Below are positions 1-9,608 of a stretch of 64,000 nucleotides of DNA, piece by piece. Source of the stretch: Nannochloris sp. 'desiccata' (lineage: Eukaryota; Chlorophyta; Trebouxiophyceae; Chlorellales; Chlorellaceae); contig JAGTXX020000016.1 in the NCBI GenBank assembly GCA_019044685.2, positions 310,001-374,000 on the forward strand. The letters are read 5' to 3'. The number at the start of each line of letters is the position of its first letter. The first letter of the stretch is position 1. Under the pieces are notes generated by a model. The model saw nothing but the letters and a program-made list of their open reading frames with translations, did not search any database and was not told the DNA's origin. The position numbers and the translations under genes are program-made.

Positions 1-3000
1 AGGACCCAGATCTGTCTCTGCTGAAGAGAAACTCGCTTCAGGGGTATTAATTAACTTGATCGATTCACCTGGGCATGTTGATTTCTGTTCTGAAGTTTCC
101 ACTGCTGCTCGGCTATCAGACGGCGCCTTTGTTGTTGTGGACGCTGTAGAAGGTGTGTGTATTCAAACACACGCTGTACTACGTCAAGCGTGGGAAGAAA
201 AGGTCTCTATGACCTTGATTATCAATAAAATTGATAGGCTAATTTTAAAACTAAGGCTGATGCCACTGGAGGCGTATGAGCGGCTGGTTTCTATTGTAGC
301 TCATGTGAATATGATTGTCTCTTCTTTTCGATCTGAGAAGTTTATTTCTGAAGCTGATTCTGTGTTGGCGTATGAAGATGCGAAAGCAGCAGGAGGGGCA
401 GCAGAGCAAGAGGATGGTGGTGGTGGTCCCGAGGGCGAAGACGAGGCAGCTATGGAAGAAGAAGGCCCTGTAGAACAGGATGGCGAAGATCTGTTCTCCC
501 CAGCAAAGGGCAATGTCGCCTTTGCTAGTGCACATGATGGCTGGGCATTTCGGCTTTCCCAGTTCGCTGAGATGTATGCAACAAAAATGGGCTGCAAAGC
601 TTCCTCTTTAGAAAAGGCGCTCTGGGGGGAGTACACTTTGCAACCCAAAACACGTCGAATCGTCCGTATAAAGGCCAGTCTACGTGGTCGCGTAAATCCT
701 TTATTTGTCTCACTTGCTTTAGATCCTATTTGGAAAGCATACACAGCATGTGACCCTGGAGAAGATCATGTTGCGATTCTGGGCAGAGTCATTCAAGGAT
801 TAGGCCTGCAAGGTATCCCTGAACGAGCTTTATCCACTCCCGATGCTCGATCGGCGTTGCGTAGTGTTTTACGAGTATGGTTACCTCTTTCTGAAGCGGT
901 TTTAGGTATGGCAAAAGAGTGCTTGCCCAGTCCGCCGCAAGCTGCCCCCGAGCGCGTTTCTAGATTACTTCCGTCACGAAAAGATGCCTTAAAGGGCTTT
1001 GAAGAAACCCCCCAGCTTGCCAAAGCTCTCATTAAAGTTGAAATTGCTATAGCAACGTGTGACGCATCAGAAAAGGCACCTACAGTGGTGTATATATCAA
1101 AAATGGTTGCGGTGCCTGCAAGCGCTCTACCTCGATTCCCAGGTGAACCAGGCCCTGTAGACCCAAAGGAAGAAAACTTTTTGGCATTTGGTCGTGTTTT
1201 TAGCGGTATAATACGACAAGGGCAGGCAGTACATGTCTTGCCTAGTACCTACAACCCAGCTGACCCTACTACATCTGAATGCGTACCAGCCACTGCTTCT
1301 GCTCTGTACTTGATGATGGGGAGAGGGCTGGAACGATTGCCGTATGTCCCTGCTGGGAATATTTTAGCTATATCTGGGCTAGATCATGCTATTTTAAAAT
1401 CAGCAACTGTTTCTTCTACTCCTTTATGCCGTCCGATTGCTCCTCTGCTTTTCCAGACTGCCGCTATTGTTCGCGTGGCAGTTGAACCAGCTCATCCTGG
1501 TGATATGCCAGCGTTAGCTGAAGGATTACGGCTCCTTCACCGTGCTGATCCATTAGTGCAGGTCTCTGTGCAAGATAATGGTGAGCATGTATTAGCTGCA
1601 GCGGGTGAAGTTCATTTAGAAACTTGTGTCAAAGACTTGAGAGAACGATTTGCCAAAGTGGAGATGATCGTATCTGCTCCACTTGTTGCGTTTAGAGAAA
1701 CTATTGTAGAACCTCAAGAGGAAGAGGAAATGGTCACTTCAAATGTAGGTGGCAGCGGTGGTGGTAGTGGTGGTGGCACAGCGGCCAAGCTAGGTTCTGT
1801 TGTTGAAGTAACAACTCCTAGTGGAGCATGCACTATAAGAGTCCGTGCGTCACCTTTACCTGCCGCCATGGCATCGATTTTAGACCAGAATGCTGATAAC
1901 TTGAAAGCTGCCTTTGCCTCAAACACTGCAAGCGGGGGTAATGAAGGTGGCCAAGGAGAAGGTTCTTCTCGTAGTGCCGCTGAAGACTTGGAAATGCTCG
2001 GTAAACGCCTGCAAAACATCGCGATAGAACATCCACGTAATAGCGCACTTTTACAACAAGTTTTGAAAAGAGTGTGGTTGGTGGGGCCAAAACGATGTGG
2101 TCCAAATTTTCTTTTAGCCTCTTTAGAAGGGTCTACTGGCATTGGCACTCTCCCTTCTTTATGGGATATACCTTTGCAAAATGTGATAAAGCTATCAAAA
2201 CAACAGAGAGACCAAGGGAGAGCACCCAGTACTGCATCTCTGCTCGCTGCTGCTGGAAGCAGCAGTGCGGGTGGTGATTTAACAACTAATGCTCAATATA
2301 TTCAATATATACATGTACCTGTGCAACTTGGAAACGCCGAGATATCCCGTCGTTTAGGTCTTGTAAATATTGATGCTACGAGCAGCAGTGCTGCTGCAGC
2401 AGCTGCGGTGGTGGCGGAGCAGGAGGCAATCGACCTGGCCACCCGTCTCTCGAATCTTTCTTTTGTCAACGACACTACTGCCCCATCCACGGCAAGAGCA
2501 ACTGATAGTTCTTCCCCTCTGACAGAGACAGCCCGATATGTCCATCACAGCATTGAATCAGGCGTTGCGTCTGGTTTTGAATTGGCCACTGCAGCAGGTC
2601 CGTTATGTGATGAGCCCATGTGGGGTCTTACTTTCCAAATCGAGGCTCGTTTGAATATAAACCCAGCTGTCGTTCAAAATGGTAATAGCGATAGTTATGG
2701 AGTTGATAATACTTCTGAAACTAAGAGAAGTAGTAATATTGAGGTATTACAGCTGTTAGAGGATGTATATGGCCCCTTTAGTGGCCAAATAACTAGTACC
2801 GCCCGGCAAGCCGTCCGCCGCTCTGTACTTGAAACAGGTCCCCGATTAGCAGAAGCTGCGTTTTTATGTGAAATAACCACCTCTTCTGAAGGTTTATCTG
2901 CTGTATATGCTGTTTTGGGGCGCAGACGGTCTCGTGTATTGCGTGAGGAGATGAGAGAAGGATCTGATTTGTTCACTATTCATGCCTACCTGCCAGCGGA

Positions 3001-3280
3001 AGCCTCTTTTGGCTTTGCAGACGAGTTAAGACGCCGTTCTTCCGGCGCTGCTTCTGCCTCGCTGATGCTGTCACATTGGGAACGGTTGGGTATTGACCCG
3101 TTCTTTGTTCCGCTGACTGATGAAGAGAGAGAAGAATTTGGAGAAGAGGGGCAAGGTGTTGGTGCGCCGAACTTGGCAAAGAGGTTGATTGATGCTGTAA
3201 GAAAAAGGAAAGGGCTGGCTGTAGAGCAGAAGGTGGTCGAGTTTGCTACAAAACAGAGAACTCTAGCAAGGAAAGTGTAG
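1..3280 (+). CDS. EFL1: Elongation factor-like GTPase 1 (60S ribosome maturation), 5' end missing
   Basis: EF-2-like GTPase of the EFL1/Ria1 family, which with SBDS releases the anti-association factor eIF6 from cytoplasmic pre-60S subunits. The frame is open from base 2, so the true start and the P-loop lie left of the window; about 1,092 residues remain. Visible: the G3 motif DSPGHVDF at 59-82, the G4 motif NKID near 225-237, then an acidic Gly/Glu insert before FSPAKGNVAFAS, which is typical of EFL1 rather than EF-2. Domain II-V sequence follows, including GEVHLETC, and the C-terminal RKRKGLAVEQKVVEFATKQR tail characteristic of the family. The Ser/Ala/Gly-rich inserts in domain IV (about 1740-2000 and 2220-2540) are longer than I would expect. 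No intron is needed in the part seen. The EF-2 alternative is unlikely because of the acidic insert and the C-terminus. Confidence 0.93.
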   Translation, partial: GPRSVSAEEKLASGVLINLIDSPGHVDFCSEVSTAARLSDGAFVVVDAVEGVCIQTHAVLRQAWEEKVSMTLIINKIDRLILKLRLMPLEAYERLVSIVAHVNMIVSSFRSEKFISEADSVLAYEDAKAAGGAAEQEDGGGGPEGEDEAAMEEEGPVEQDGEDLFSPAKGNVAFASAHDGWAFRLSQFAEMYATKMGCKASSLEKALWGEYTLQPKTRRIVRIKASLRGRVNPLFVSLALDPIWKAYTACDPGEDHVAILGRVIQGLGLQGIPERALSTPDARSALRSVLRVWLPLSEAVLGMAKECLPSPPQAAPERVSRLLPSRKDALKGFEETPQLAKALIKVEIAIATCDASEKAPTVVYISKMVAVPASALPRFPGEPGPVDPKEENFLAFGRVFSGIIRQGQAVHVLPSTYNPADPTTSECVPATASALYLMMGRGLERLPYVPAGNILAISGLDHAILKSATVSSTPLCRPIAPLLFQTAAIVRVAVEPAHPGDMPALAEGLRLLHRADPLVQVSVQDNGEHVLAAAGEVHLETCVKDLRERFAKVEMIVSAPLVAFRETIVEPQEEEEMVTSNVGGSGGGSGGGTAAKLGSVVEVTTPSGACTIRVRASPLPAAMASILDQNADNLKAAFASNTASGGNEGGQGEGSSRSAAEDLEMLGKRLQNIAIEHPRNSALLQQVLKRVWLVGPKRCGPNFLLASLEGSTGIGTLPSLWDIPLQNVIKLSKQQRDQGRAPSTASLLAAAGSSSAGGDLTTNAQYIQYIHVPVQLGNAEISRRLGLVNIDATSSSAAAAAAVVAEQEAIDLATRLSNLSFVNDTTAPSTARATDSSSPLTETARYVHHSIESGVASGFELATAAGPLCDEPMWGLTFQIEARLNINPAVVQNGNSDSYGVDNTSETKRSSNIEVLQLLEDVYGPFSGQITSTARQAVRRSVLETGPRLAEAAFLCEITTSSEGLSAVYAVLGRRRSRVLREEMREGSDLFTIHAYLPAEASFGFADELRRRSSGAASASLMLSHWERLGIDPFFVPLTDEEREEFGEEGQGVGAPNLAKRLIDAVRKRKGLAVEQKVVEFATKQRTLARKV

Positions 3281-3929
3281 AAATATATATTTAACGTAGT
3301 TGTTTTGAGTTGAATTAAGTTGTGTAACAGTCAATTTATGACCTTCAAAAAAAAAGCAGTCGGCGGACCGACGTCGGAGGCAAATGATGATTTCTTCTCC
3401 TTCATTTTTGGTGTTGTTGCTGTGATTAGTTGGTTTATTGGGATTTCTTACATTGTTAGCTCATTTGGATATATAGTATTGAAGAACTGTAATTTCAATT
3501 CTTGTTAATTTGAAGAGTGGGCGCTCATGAAACGAATGAACAGAGCTGCCGGAGACTCTTTTGAGCTTATCCCATTTATTTTAAGTTTTTATGCAGACGA
3601 GGAGCAGAGCTGTGGTATTTGGAGGTCTCGTTTGCGTGAAATGTACTACAATAAGTAAGAGGCATCTTCCACTAAGAAACATAAAAGCTGTCTTCCAAAA
3701 TTCTGATTGTGTTGCTCCCTTGGGGTGATTGTTTCAGCGCCCCGGACAACAAAGAAGAATGTTAGAAGAAAGCTTAGAGTTCTTAGGCTCGCTCGGGAAG
3801 AGAAGGAAGAAAAAAAGAATATATATTTATATATATATATATAGAGAGAGAGAGATACAAAACTAAACTAAACATCAAACATAGTAATCTTCTGGAGGAA
3901 CAAAAACTAAACAAAATTATCGACTCGAC
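3281..3929. other. Intergenic, 3' of EFL1; AT/GA microsatellite
   Basis: No convincing gene. A short frame at 3338-3508 would give a 56-residue peptide with one hydrophobic stretch, but nothing supports it. An (AT)n run followed by (GA)n lies at about 3822-3856. Confidence 0.5.
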
Positions 3930-4010
3930 CACAAAACAAAACAAAACAAAACAAAACAAAACAAAACAAAACAAAACAAAACAAAACAAAACAAAACAAA
4001 ACAAAACAAA
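3930..4010. repeat. CAAAA pentanucleotide microsatellite
   Basis: About 16 near-perfect tandem copies of a 5-bp unit (ACAAA/CAAAA register). It produces long open frames on the minus strand by itself (repeating FCFVL), which are not genes. It lies just outside the foldback at 4170-4419. Confidence 0.95.
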
Positions 4011-4169
4011 AACAAAAAAAAGGACCCCGGTGAGAGGTGACTAAAGGGCTGAAACTGTTTGGCTTGCGCCAAAAGGGGGAAAAGAACAGTACTGAATACA
4101 ACGCATAGTTATCTTTTGAAAAGAAAAAAAAACTTTCTATTGAATATATATCATATATATATGTATATA

Positions 4170-4419
4170 TAGTCAAGTTTGCCAAGAAAGCTGTCAATTC
4201 AGCCAAGAACATCGTTTCATAATTAAATATGCACTAGTGTTTCCATTCTTTCTTTTCACGTCTTTTAAAACAGTTTGCCAAGAAAGCTGTAAAGAAATTT
4301 ACTCTTGGCAAACTGTTTTAAAAGACGTGAAAAGAAAGAATGGAAACACTAGTGCATATTTAATTATAAAGAAACGATGTTCTTGGCTGAATTGACAGCT
4401 TTCTTGGCAAACTTGACTA
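4170..4419. repeat. Long inverted repeat (hairpin) copying the 3' end of the neighbouring gene
   Basis: The left arm 4170-4283 (114 bp) is the reverse complement of the right arm 4303-4419 (117 bp). I see one 3-bp indel near the stop codon and otherwise identity; the loop is 19 nt (4284-4302). The right arm contains the last codons, stop codon and about 60 bp of 3' flank of the minus-strand gene at 4364-5675. The left arm therefore re-encodes the peptide ending VKFAKKAVNSAKNIVS plus a stop on the plus strand. Similarity ends sharply at 4169/4420. A minus-strand transcript reading past its stop would fold into a perfect stem. Confidence 0.95.
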
Positions 4420-5675
4420 CAGCACGCTTTACTTTAGCAACAACGCGCTTTACCGTGTTGATAACACGAGTAACGATGCCCTCGATGCGACTGGGTTCGA
4501 CAGCGGGGGTGTTTTCTTCTTCTGTTGCAAGGTCCAAAAGCTCAAACTGGTTTTCGGAGAGAGCGATAGGGAGGAGAGAGGGGAGCTCGGGGGTAGCGAT
4601 GACGCATTCATCAAAATTGACGATCTCCACATCAGCAACGGCCTTTTCAGGGCGCTGGGCACGCACGACAATCTCAGTCGAAGAGATAATAGGGCTCTCT
4701 TCGAAAACGCGGCGGTCAATGCCAAGGTTGGCTTCCATTATTGCTTCTTTGCAAGCGATGTCCTTGGTCAGCTGGACTGAGCGCTGCTTTTGCTTTGCCT
4801 TACTTGCAAGGCCGACTGCCTTGCGTTTTTTGACAAATTTTTCATGTCGGGGGCTATTTGAAGAACGGTAGGCCGCCTTAGCCTTGTTCTTCTTGGAGGG
4901 CTTTTTTTGGTGGGCGGCGAAGAGGGCATCTTCGATATCGAAGCCAAGAAGGTCAGCTTCATCAAAGACCTCGCTGTCAGACTCAACATCAATGTCAGAG
5001 TTGCCAATGATGATGTGCTCTTTGACCAGAGGGGAGGAGGGAGGGACCGCGAGGAGGAGGGGGGAAGAGGATGTGGGAGGGTTGACGGTGCCAGATTTAG
5101 CAGCCAAGGAGATTTTCTTGGGGGAGCCTGCATAAGAATAAGGTGAATGAGGACATGGTTAGAATTTGTTGTCGAGGTGAATTTGGGAGAGTGTTCAACG
5201 CAAATAGGGGCTATGGCGCAGAGCTAGTGTATATCAAAGTTGTATGAACCAGAAAAGTAAAGGATTAATGGAAAAACAAGCAAAATATACAAGTTTTAGG
5301 GCAAAATCGAAGTGAAAAGGTGAGCGCAACAGGATGACTACAGAGGGAGCTGCAGTGGGCCAACGGAATGCCAAACTAACACGGCGTGTCAAGTGAAAAA
5401 ACAGCGCATAAATCACGCAAAAACAACACAGATGGTATAAGAATAAAATAAAGATGGTAATTAGAGGGTAAACGAGACAAAAACGCAGGGGAAAAAGTAG
5501 CGGTTGGATCAATCGATGATTAGATGAGAGATCTGGTGTCGGAAGAGCATGCCAAAACAAAATAAACTGCATAATTCTTACCAATATTAGTCAAGTCACC
5601 AAGAATAGTGGCCTTGGGCCCAGACTGCACGGCCTGGGAGACAACCTGGGTGGTTGTTAACATGCTGTCAGACAT
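4364..5675 (-). CDS. Orphan Lys-rich protein, two exons (285 aa)
   Basis: I do not recognise the family. Exons: 5675-5582 (ATG at 5675, MSDSMLTTTQ...) and 5127-4364. The donor is g|GTAAGA and the acceptor TTATGCAG, with phase kept (94 + 764 bp). The protein has a short N-terminus with GDLTNIGSPKK, an acidic patch (SDSEVFDEADLLGFDIEDA), then a basic block with the pattern KKNKAKAAYRS...PRHEKF..KRKAVGLA..AKQKQRSVQL.KDIA. A variable middle follows, and a C-terminus of repeated K/R-V-A/V-K units (VKRVVAKVKRAVVKFAKKA) that could form an amphipathic basic helix. No signal peptide or membrane span. Two broken relatives lie at 8085-9094. The 3' end is duplicated as a foldback. Confidence 0.75.
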
Positions 5676-7353
5676 GGTTGACAAACGACAGAGAAACGTG
5701 GGCGTACTGGCTACTCGGTAGAGCTTGAGGGGAACGGAGACAATATTGCGGGGTCCTAAGTATATATTATAATATATTAGAATAGCCAAAATGCTGGGGG
5801 AAGCTGGAATTTATAGGCTGGCAGTTGAGAATTTAACACAATTCCAGGGTCAAAACCCCACCAAGTAAGGGAGGTTGTCAGACTGGACAACGTGGGTTGA
5901 TGCTTACGTAGCCTAACCAGGCTATGGATGTGAAAATATGCAGATGGGTACGCCTTCCGAGATGATATTGAGGTGCTGGTTGGTTGCTGCATGACGTCCA
6001 TGCAAACTGGCATTACGTACGTCACTGCGGTCCGACTGAGTCTGGTAGCACGCACGTGTCGTAGAGTACCATACATAGTATTGCTATAGCGTGTTTATAT
6101 GCTTTAGATGCAAAAACATACAATAAACACGAATGTAAAGCCAAAAGAGTCTGCTGCGGTGGGTAGTGGCGGTACGAGGCCTGGGTGCAGCCCCTCCATC
6201 TTTAACACAATGTACCCGTGCACTCCATACAGGCAACCTAAATGCACGAGAGAATGTAGCACGGATTAAACTGACCCTCGTTTTGTCCACTAGATGCTAA
6301 GGTTTACTGCCCGCTGTTATCTTCCGCTCATTCACCTCTCTGCAGCAAGTCCGAGTTATTCACCTCTGGAGCAATTGAGAAGAATGAAGAATAAAAAACA
6401 ATTAATGCAGATAACATTCCTGTGCTTGAACGCAGTTGCAAGCAAAGGGGCTATCAAGACAGTCACAAAAACAACCAGGGCAGGAGCATTGCTGAGTGAT
6501 GGGGTCGTCGTCCGTGTGTCTGTATGTGCATCAACATTTAGAATGAGTATACACTCAACAAAGATGTAGGGGGGATCCATGACAAGAATGGTTGCATTCA
6601 GTAGACTTGCATCTGAAGCAGGATAGTTATTGAAGAACAGAAGAGACGTAAGGTATTGCAAGGACAAACATTGAGTGGCGGTTTTGTTGGCTGGTAGAGT
6701 TATCAAAAAAATGCCCCAGTCAACGCTTTCACTGACTACCAGCCATGGCTCACCTTAGTTTAGGATCATTGTTACCATGTTATCTGAGTCTGTGGCCGCG
6801 TAGACACCGAGACTCGCTCCGTCATTGATCAACGTTCATCTCATCTTGTTCACGTTCATTTCACAGTGCCAGGCGAGTACAATTCATACCGCTGTGCCAC
6901 TTTCTACTGTTATATGATTTGATCATTTCAAACGAATCTTAGAATGCAAAATAGCTATAGAAACAAGCGTAAACGATTTAAGGCGGAATTTTTGGCCACT
7001 GCAAACTAAAACTAGCGATTGTCGATTCTTCAGATCATTTGTTCTTTTACATTAATTGGCATATTAAAACGTTCAGAACCTACCCGAGGAAAACAGAGCA
7101 GCCCACTTGTCCGCAATATTGATAACGACAGGGCTTGTCGGGTGATTTGTTTAGCATTACAAGAATCTAATAACAATGGAAAGATAGCCATAGCAAGTTG
7201 GCATTTTTTGTTGCAAATGAGGACAAAATCAGGATGATACAGGAAAATAAAGGAAGGACGGGAGGTGATTACCTAAACATTTACCGCCGGGCATGCGCAT
7301 AGCTAAAGCTTTCGGCAAAACCAGCAAGTATAACTTTTCAGCATTGCTCTTGT
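5676..7353. other. Gene-poor interval
   Basis: No supported gene. A minus-strand open stretch (6627 down to 6356) is preceded by a plausible acceptor (TATCCTGCTTCAG) and encodes an N-glycosylation-like NAT, a Thr/Ser-rich stretch and a hydrophobic C-terminal segment. It could be the last exon of a secreted or anchored protein, but I could not find an upstream exon in frame. The other frames here look random. Confidence 0.4.
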
Positions 7354-7946
7354 TTAGATAACAAGTACGAATGCAACCAAGGACGACATTCCAATCATTA
7401 TTACGGATTTGAAAGGTGCACTAGCTCTGGAGCTGGACGATCTCGAGGAGGATCCACCGTTTGAAGTAGTAGGCTTGCAGGTGCAGTAGTATTGACCGTT
7501 ACTGAACCATCCAGCCTGCATTGCAAAGTGCGGAACGAAAGGTCAGATGCGGTTTTAGGTGTACAGATGAGAAGCTTTAAAATTCTTGTTCTGAACTTCT
7601 TGATTCTTGGTTGGGACGCTCTTGCCCTCTAACTTGCTGCTGAGGCCACAATGGTTAACCACCGTTGCTCGCATACACTAGTACTTCGCGTCCTAAAAAT
7701 TTGAAAGTGTGTTTAAAGCACGTGTTACAGTGACACAAATGAAACTCATCAGGTCCTCACCTCATCACAAGTGAAGGAATCGATTTTGTTCGCAGATTCG
7801 CAATATTTGGCACATTCAACCCTGGCGCAAGAGCAATCGTCACAGTCTGAAGAGAGTTGGGACAACTTGCGGGCCTCAGCGGTAGCAATGCTGCTGAGCA
7901 GGAGGCATGCAGTCGCCAAGAGAAGAGCGCTCTTAATCTTGACCAT
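7354..7946 (-). CDS. Small secreted Cys-rich protein with C-terminal anchor signal (115 aa)
   Basis: Exons: 7946-7761 and 7515-7354, phase 0; donor GAG|GTGAGG, acceptor AATGCAG|GCT. The N-terminus MVKIKSALLLATACLLLSS...ATAEA is a clear signal peptide. The mature part has Cys pairs (CDDCSC, VECAKYC, FTC, YYCTC) compatible with three or four disulphides, then a Ser/Arg-rich stretch and a C-terminal hydrophobic tail (VIMIGMSSLVAFVLVI) ending at the stop. Signal peptide, Ser-rich stalk and terminal hydrophobic segment suggest a GPI- or membrane-anchored surface protein. Reading through the intron instead would stop within three codons (VRT). Family not recognised. It sits between the orphan gene and its broken copies. 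Confidence 0.7.
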
Positions 7947-8084
7947 GGTGAATAAGTTACAGTCAAAGCTGAATATAAACGTTTTTTGAAACTTAAAAGA
8001 AATGTTTATTTCACCTAGCCGTCTGCGCCAGCTATCGATAGCAATCAGTATTTTAAAGCCTTATCTCTAGCTAGGGAAGCTTCC

Positions 8085-8462
8085 ATGATCTCAGATTTGA
8101 CTGACCTGCTGTTTGGATCAATATATTTCTCTCTAGAGCCCTCTGGAGCGAGTCCGAGGAGGAGCTCGACCACTGGGACAGCTATGGAGCCGATATGGAG
8201 GACCACTTGGCCAAACCTGCCAAGAAGAGCATGGCCAAAACTGCGTACAAAATGGCCAACAACCCTCGCACCGCGAAGTTCCTTGAAAACGGCCGTTGTG
8301 CTGCTCAGAAGAAGGCTATTGGTAAAGCTCGTTCTGTCAAGATGGACAAGGATATTGCTGCCAAGTATTCTCAAATGAAATCTCACAGCGGGAGCAACAA
8401 TGACAACGACGGGAGCAGTAGACTCGGTGGGCGCTTGGATGACGCGACGGATGTCAGGGTGA
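8085..8462 (+). pseudogene. Diverged relative of the orphan Lys-rich gene, partial
   Basis: The plus-strand frame through the ATG at 8195 reads KKSMAKTAYKMANNPRTAKF...KKAIGKARSVKMDKDIAAKYS. It lines up residue by residue with the basic block of the gene at 4364-5675 (KKNKAKAAYRSSNSPRHEKF...KAKQKQRSVQLTKDIACKEA). A possible acceptor (TTTCTCTCTAG) is at 8136. Upstream, MISDLTDLLFGS at 8085 weakly resembles the parent's exon 1 end (ILGDLTNIGS). The frame runs directly into the foldback arm that starts at 8463, where the family similarity restarts at an earlier point of the protein, so the copy is interrupted. It could be a live, highly diverged paralogue, but no complete reading frame was found. 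Confidence 0.55.
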
Positions 8463-9009
8463 GACGACATTCAGTCGGACGTTGAGGAAGAGGTCTTTGA
8501 TGAAGCTGACCTTCTTGGCTTCGATATCGAAGATGCCCTCTTCGCCGCCCAAATAAACAAGAAGAACAAGGCTAAGTCGGCCTACCGCTCTCCAAACAAC
8601 CCCCGTTATCAAAAGTTTGCCCAAAACCGCAAGGCAGTCGGCCTCGCAAAGAAGGCAAAACAAAAGCAGCGCTCAGTCCAGCTGAACAAAGATATCTCTT
8701 AACAAGGACGACAACTTCAGTCGAAGAGATAATACGACGTTCTTCGACAACTTCCAGTTTTGCTTCTTTGGACGCGATATCTTTGTTCAGCTGGACTGAG
8801 CGCTGCTTTTGTTTTGCCTTCTTTGCGAGGCCGACTGCCTTGCGGTTTTGGGCAAACTTTTGATAACGGGGGTTGTTTGGAGAGCGGTAGGCCGACTTAG
8901 CCTTGTTCTTCTTGTTTATTTGGGCGGCGAAGAGGGCAACTTCGATATCGAAGCCAAGAAGGTCAGCTTCATCAAAGACCTCTTCATCAACGTCCGACTG
9001 AATGTCGTC
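8463..9009. repeat. Large inverted repeat (foldback) made of orphan-family coding sequence
   Basis: The left arm 8463-8696 and right arm 8776-9009 are each 234 bp and reverse complements, with only two mismatches noticed (in the GAGGAA/GATGAA and GAAGAT/GAAGTT positions). The loop is 79 bp (8697-8775). Both arms encode the EVFDEADLLGFDIE to RSVQLNKDI portion of the orphan family, one on each strand. The loop continues the minus-strand coding sequence (SKEAKLEVVEERR...SSTEVVVLV). The junction uses the 8-base AAGAGATA shared by both sides. This creates mirror-image open frames of identical sequence on the two strands, which are not independent genes. Confidence 0.95.
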
Positions 9010-9094
9010 AGAAAGAACATTAATGTCAACTCTGACATTGATGGCTTCTCTAACAAGAGGAGCAAGACGGGGGCGGTAGGGATCTTGGGGGGCC
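8697..9094 (-). pseudogene. Broken second copy of the orphan Lys-rich gene
   Basis: The minus-strand exon starts at an acceptor (CCCTTTACAG) at 9095, matching the exon 2 start of the intact gene. The first codons (PPKIP in one frame) resemble SPKKIS, but the rest (PLVREAINV...DDIQSDVDEEVFDEADLLGFDIE...KAKQKQRSVQLNKDIASKEA) is in another frame, so there is a frameshift around 9050-9090. After SSTEVVVLV the sequence runs into the inverted copy of itself near 8700, losing the whole C-terminal half. I found no exon 1 equivalent upstream. Nucleotide identity to the intact gene is high only in the conserved block. Best read as a pseudogene created by duplication followed by a foldback rearrangement. 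Confidence 0.75.
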
Positions 9095-9608
9095 CTGTAA
9101 AGGGAAAATGGAATCGAGTTGAAATTGATGGTGAACAACCATTCAAGAGTTTTCAAAGGGTAAATGAGGTAAATGACAGATCTTGAGGTCTATCAAGGCG
9201 GTCGAAAGCATTTAATGGACGAATTAATGCAAATATCGGGGAAGTTAAAGCAGCATGAGAGCTCTATTGGCATTTGCTGAAGACCAATTTGCAGCCAGAG
9301 CAGGGTGCATTCAGCGCTTGGAAACAACCAACAGGGCAGGTTACTTTAAATATTTAGAACATTTTTTGAGATAGGTATCGCGGTCAATCTGCTTTGGTAG
9401 AAGTAACTTTTGAAAACTTGCTTGGCAAGGCTGTAATGTATCACTTGAAACTCTCCCAAAAATCAATGCTTTTGATTCCAACACCTTATTTTGATTAATT
9501 TAAAAAATACTAGAACATTGATCACGTACTTCCTGACTAAATAAATAGTCGTCTTGACCTCCAAATGCCAGTCATTTGATCGATCACTTTCAACATTTAT
9601 TTCGTTCA
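9095..9608. other. Interval upstream of the Sec12-like gene
   Basis: No gene seen. It is AT-rich with no obvious motif and should hold the promoter of the plus-strand WD40 gene that starts at 9609. Confidence 0.5.

Noticed and set aside
3338..3508. 56-residue frame with a hydrophobic segment downstream of EFL1
   Set aside because: Too short, no family, and located in the 3' flank of EFL1.
3783..4212. Minus-strand open frames with repeating FCFVLF
   Set aside because: They are only the CAAAA microsatellite read in triplets; no start context or domain.
6294..6706. Overlapping frames on both strands in the gene-poor interval
   Set aside because: Neither has an upstream exon in frame. The minus one has an acceptor and a hydrophobic tail, but that is too weak for a gene call.
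8454..9186. Two nearly identical frames starting MFCLLCEADCLAVLGK on opposite strands
   Set aside because: They are antisense reads of the foldback arms. The sense frame carries the conserved orphan-family block, so these are shadows.
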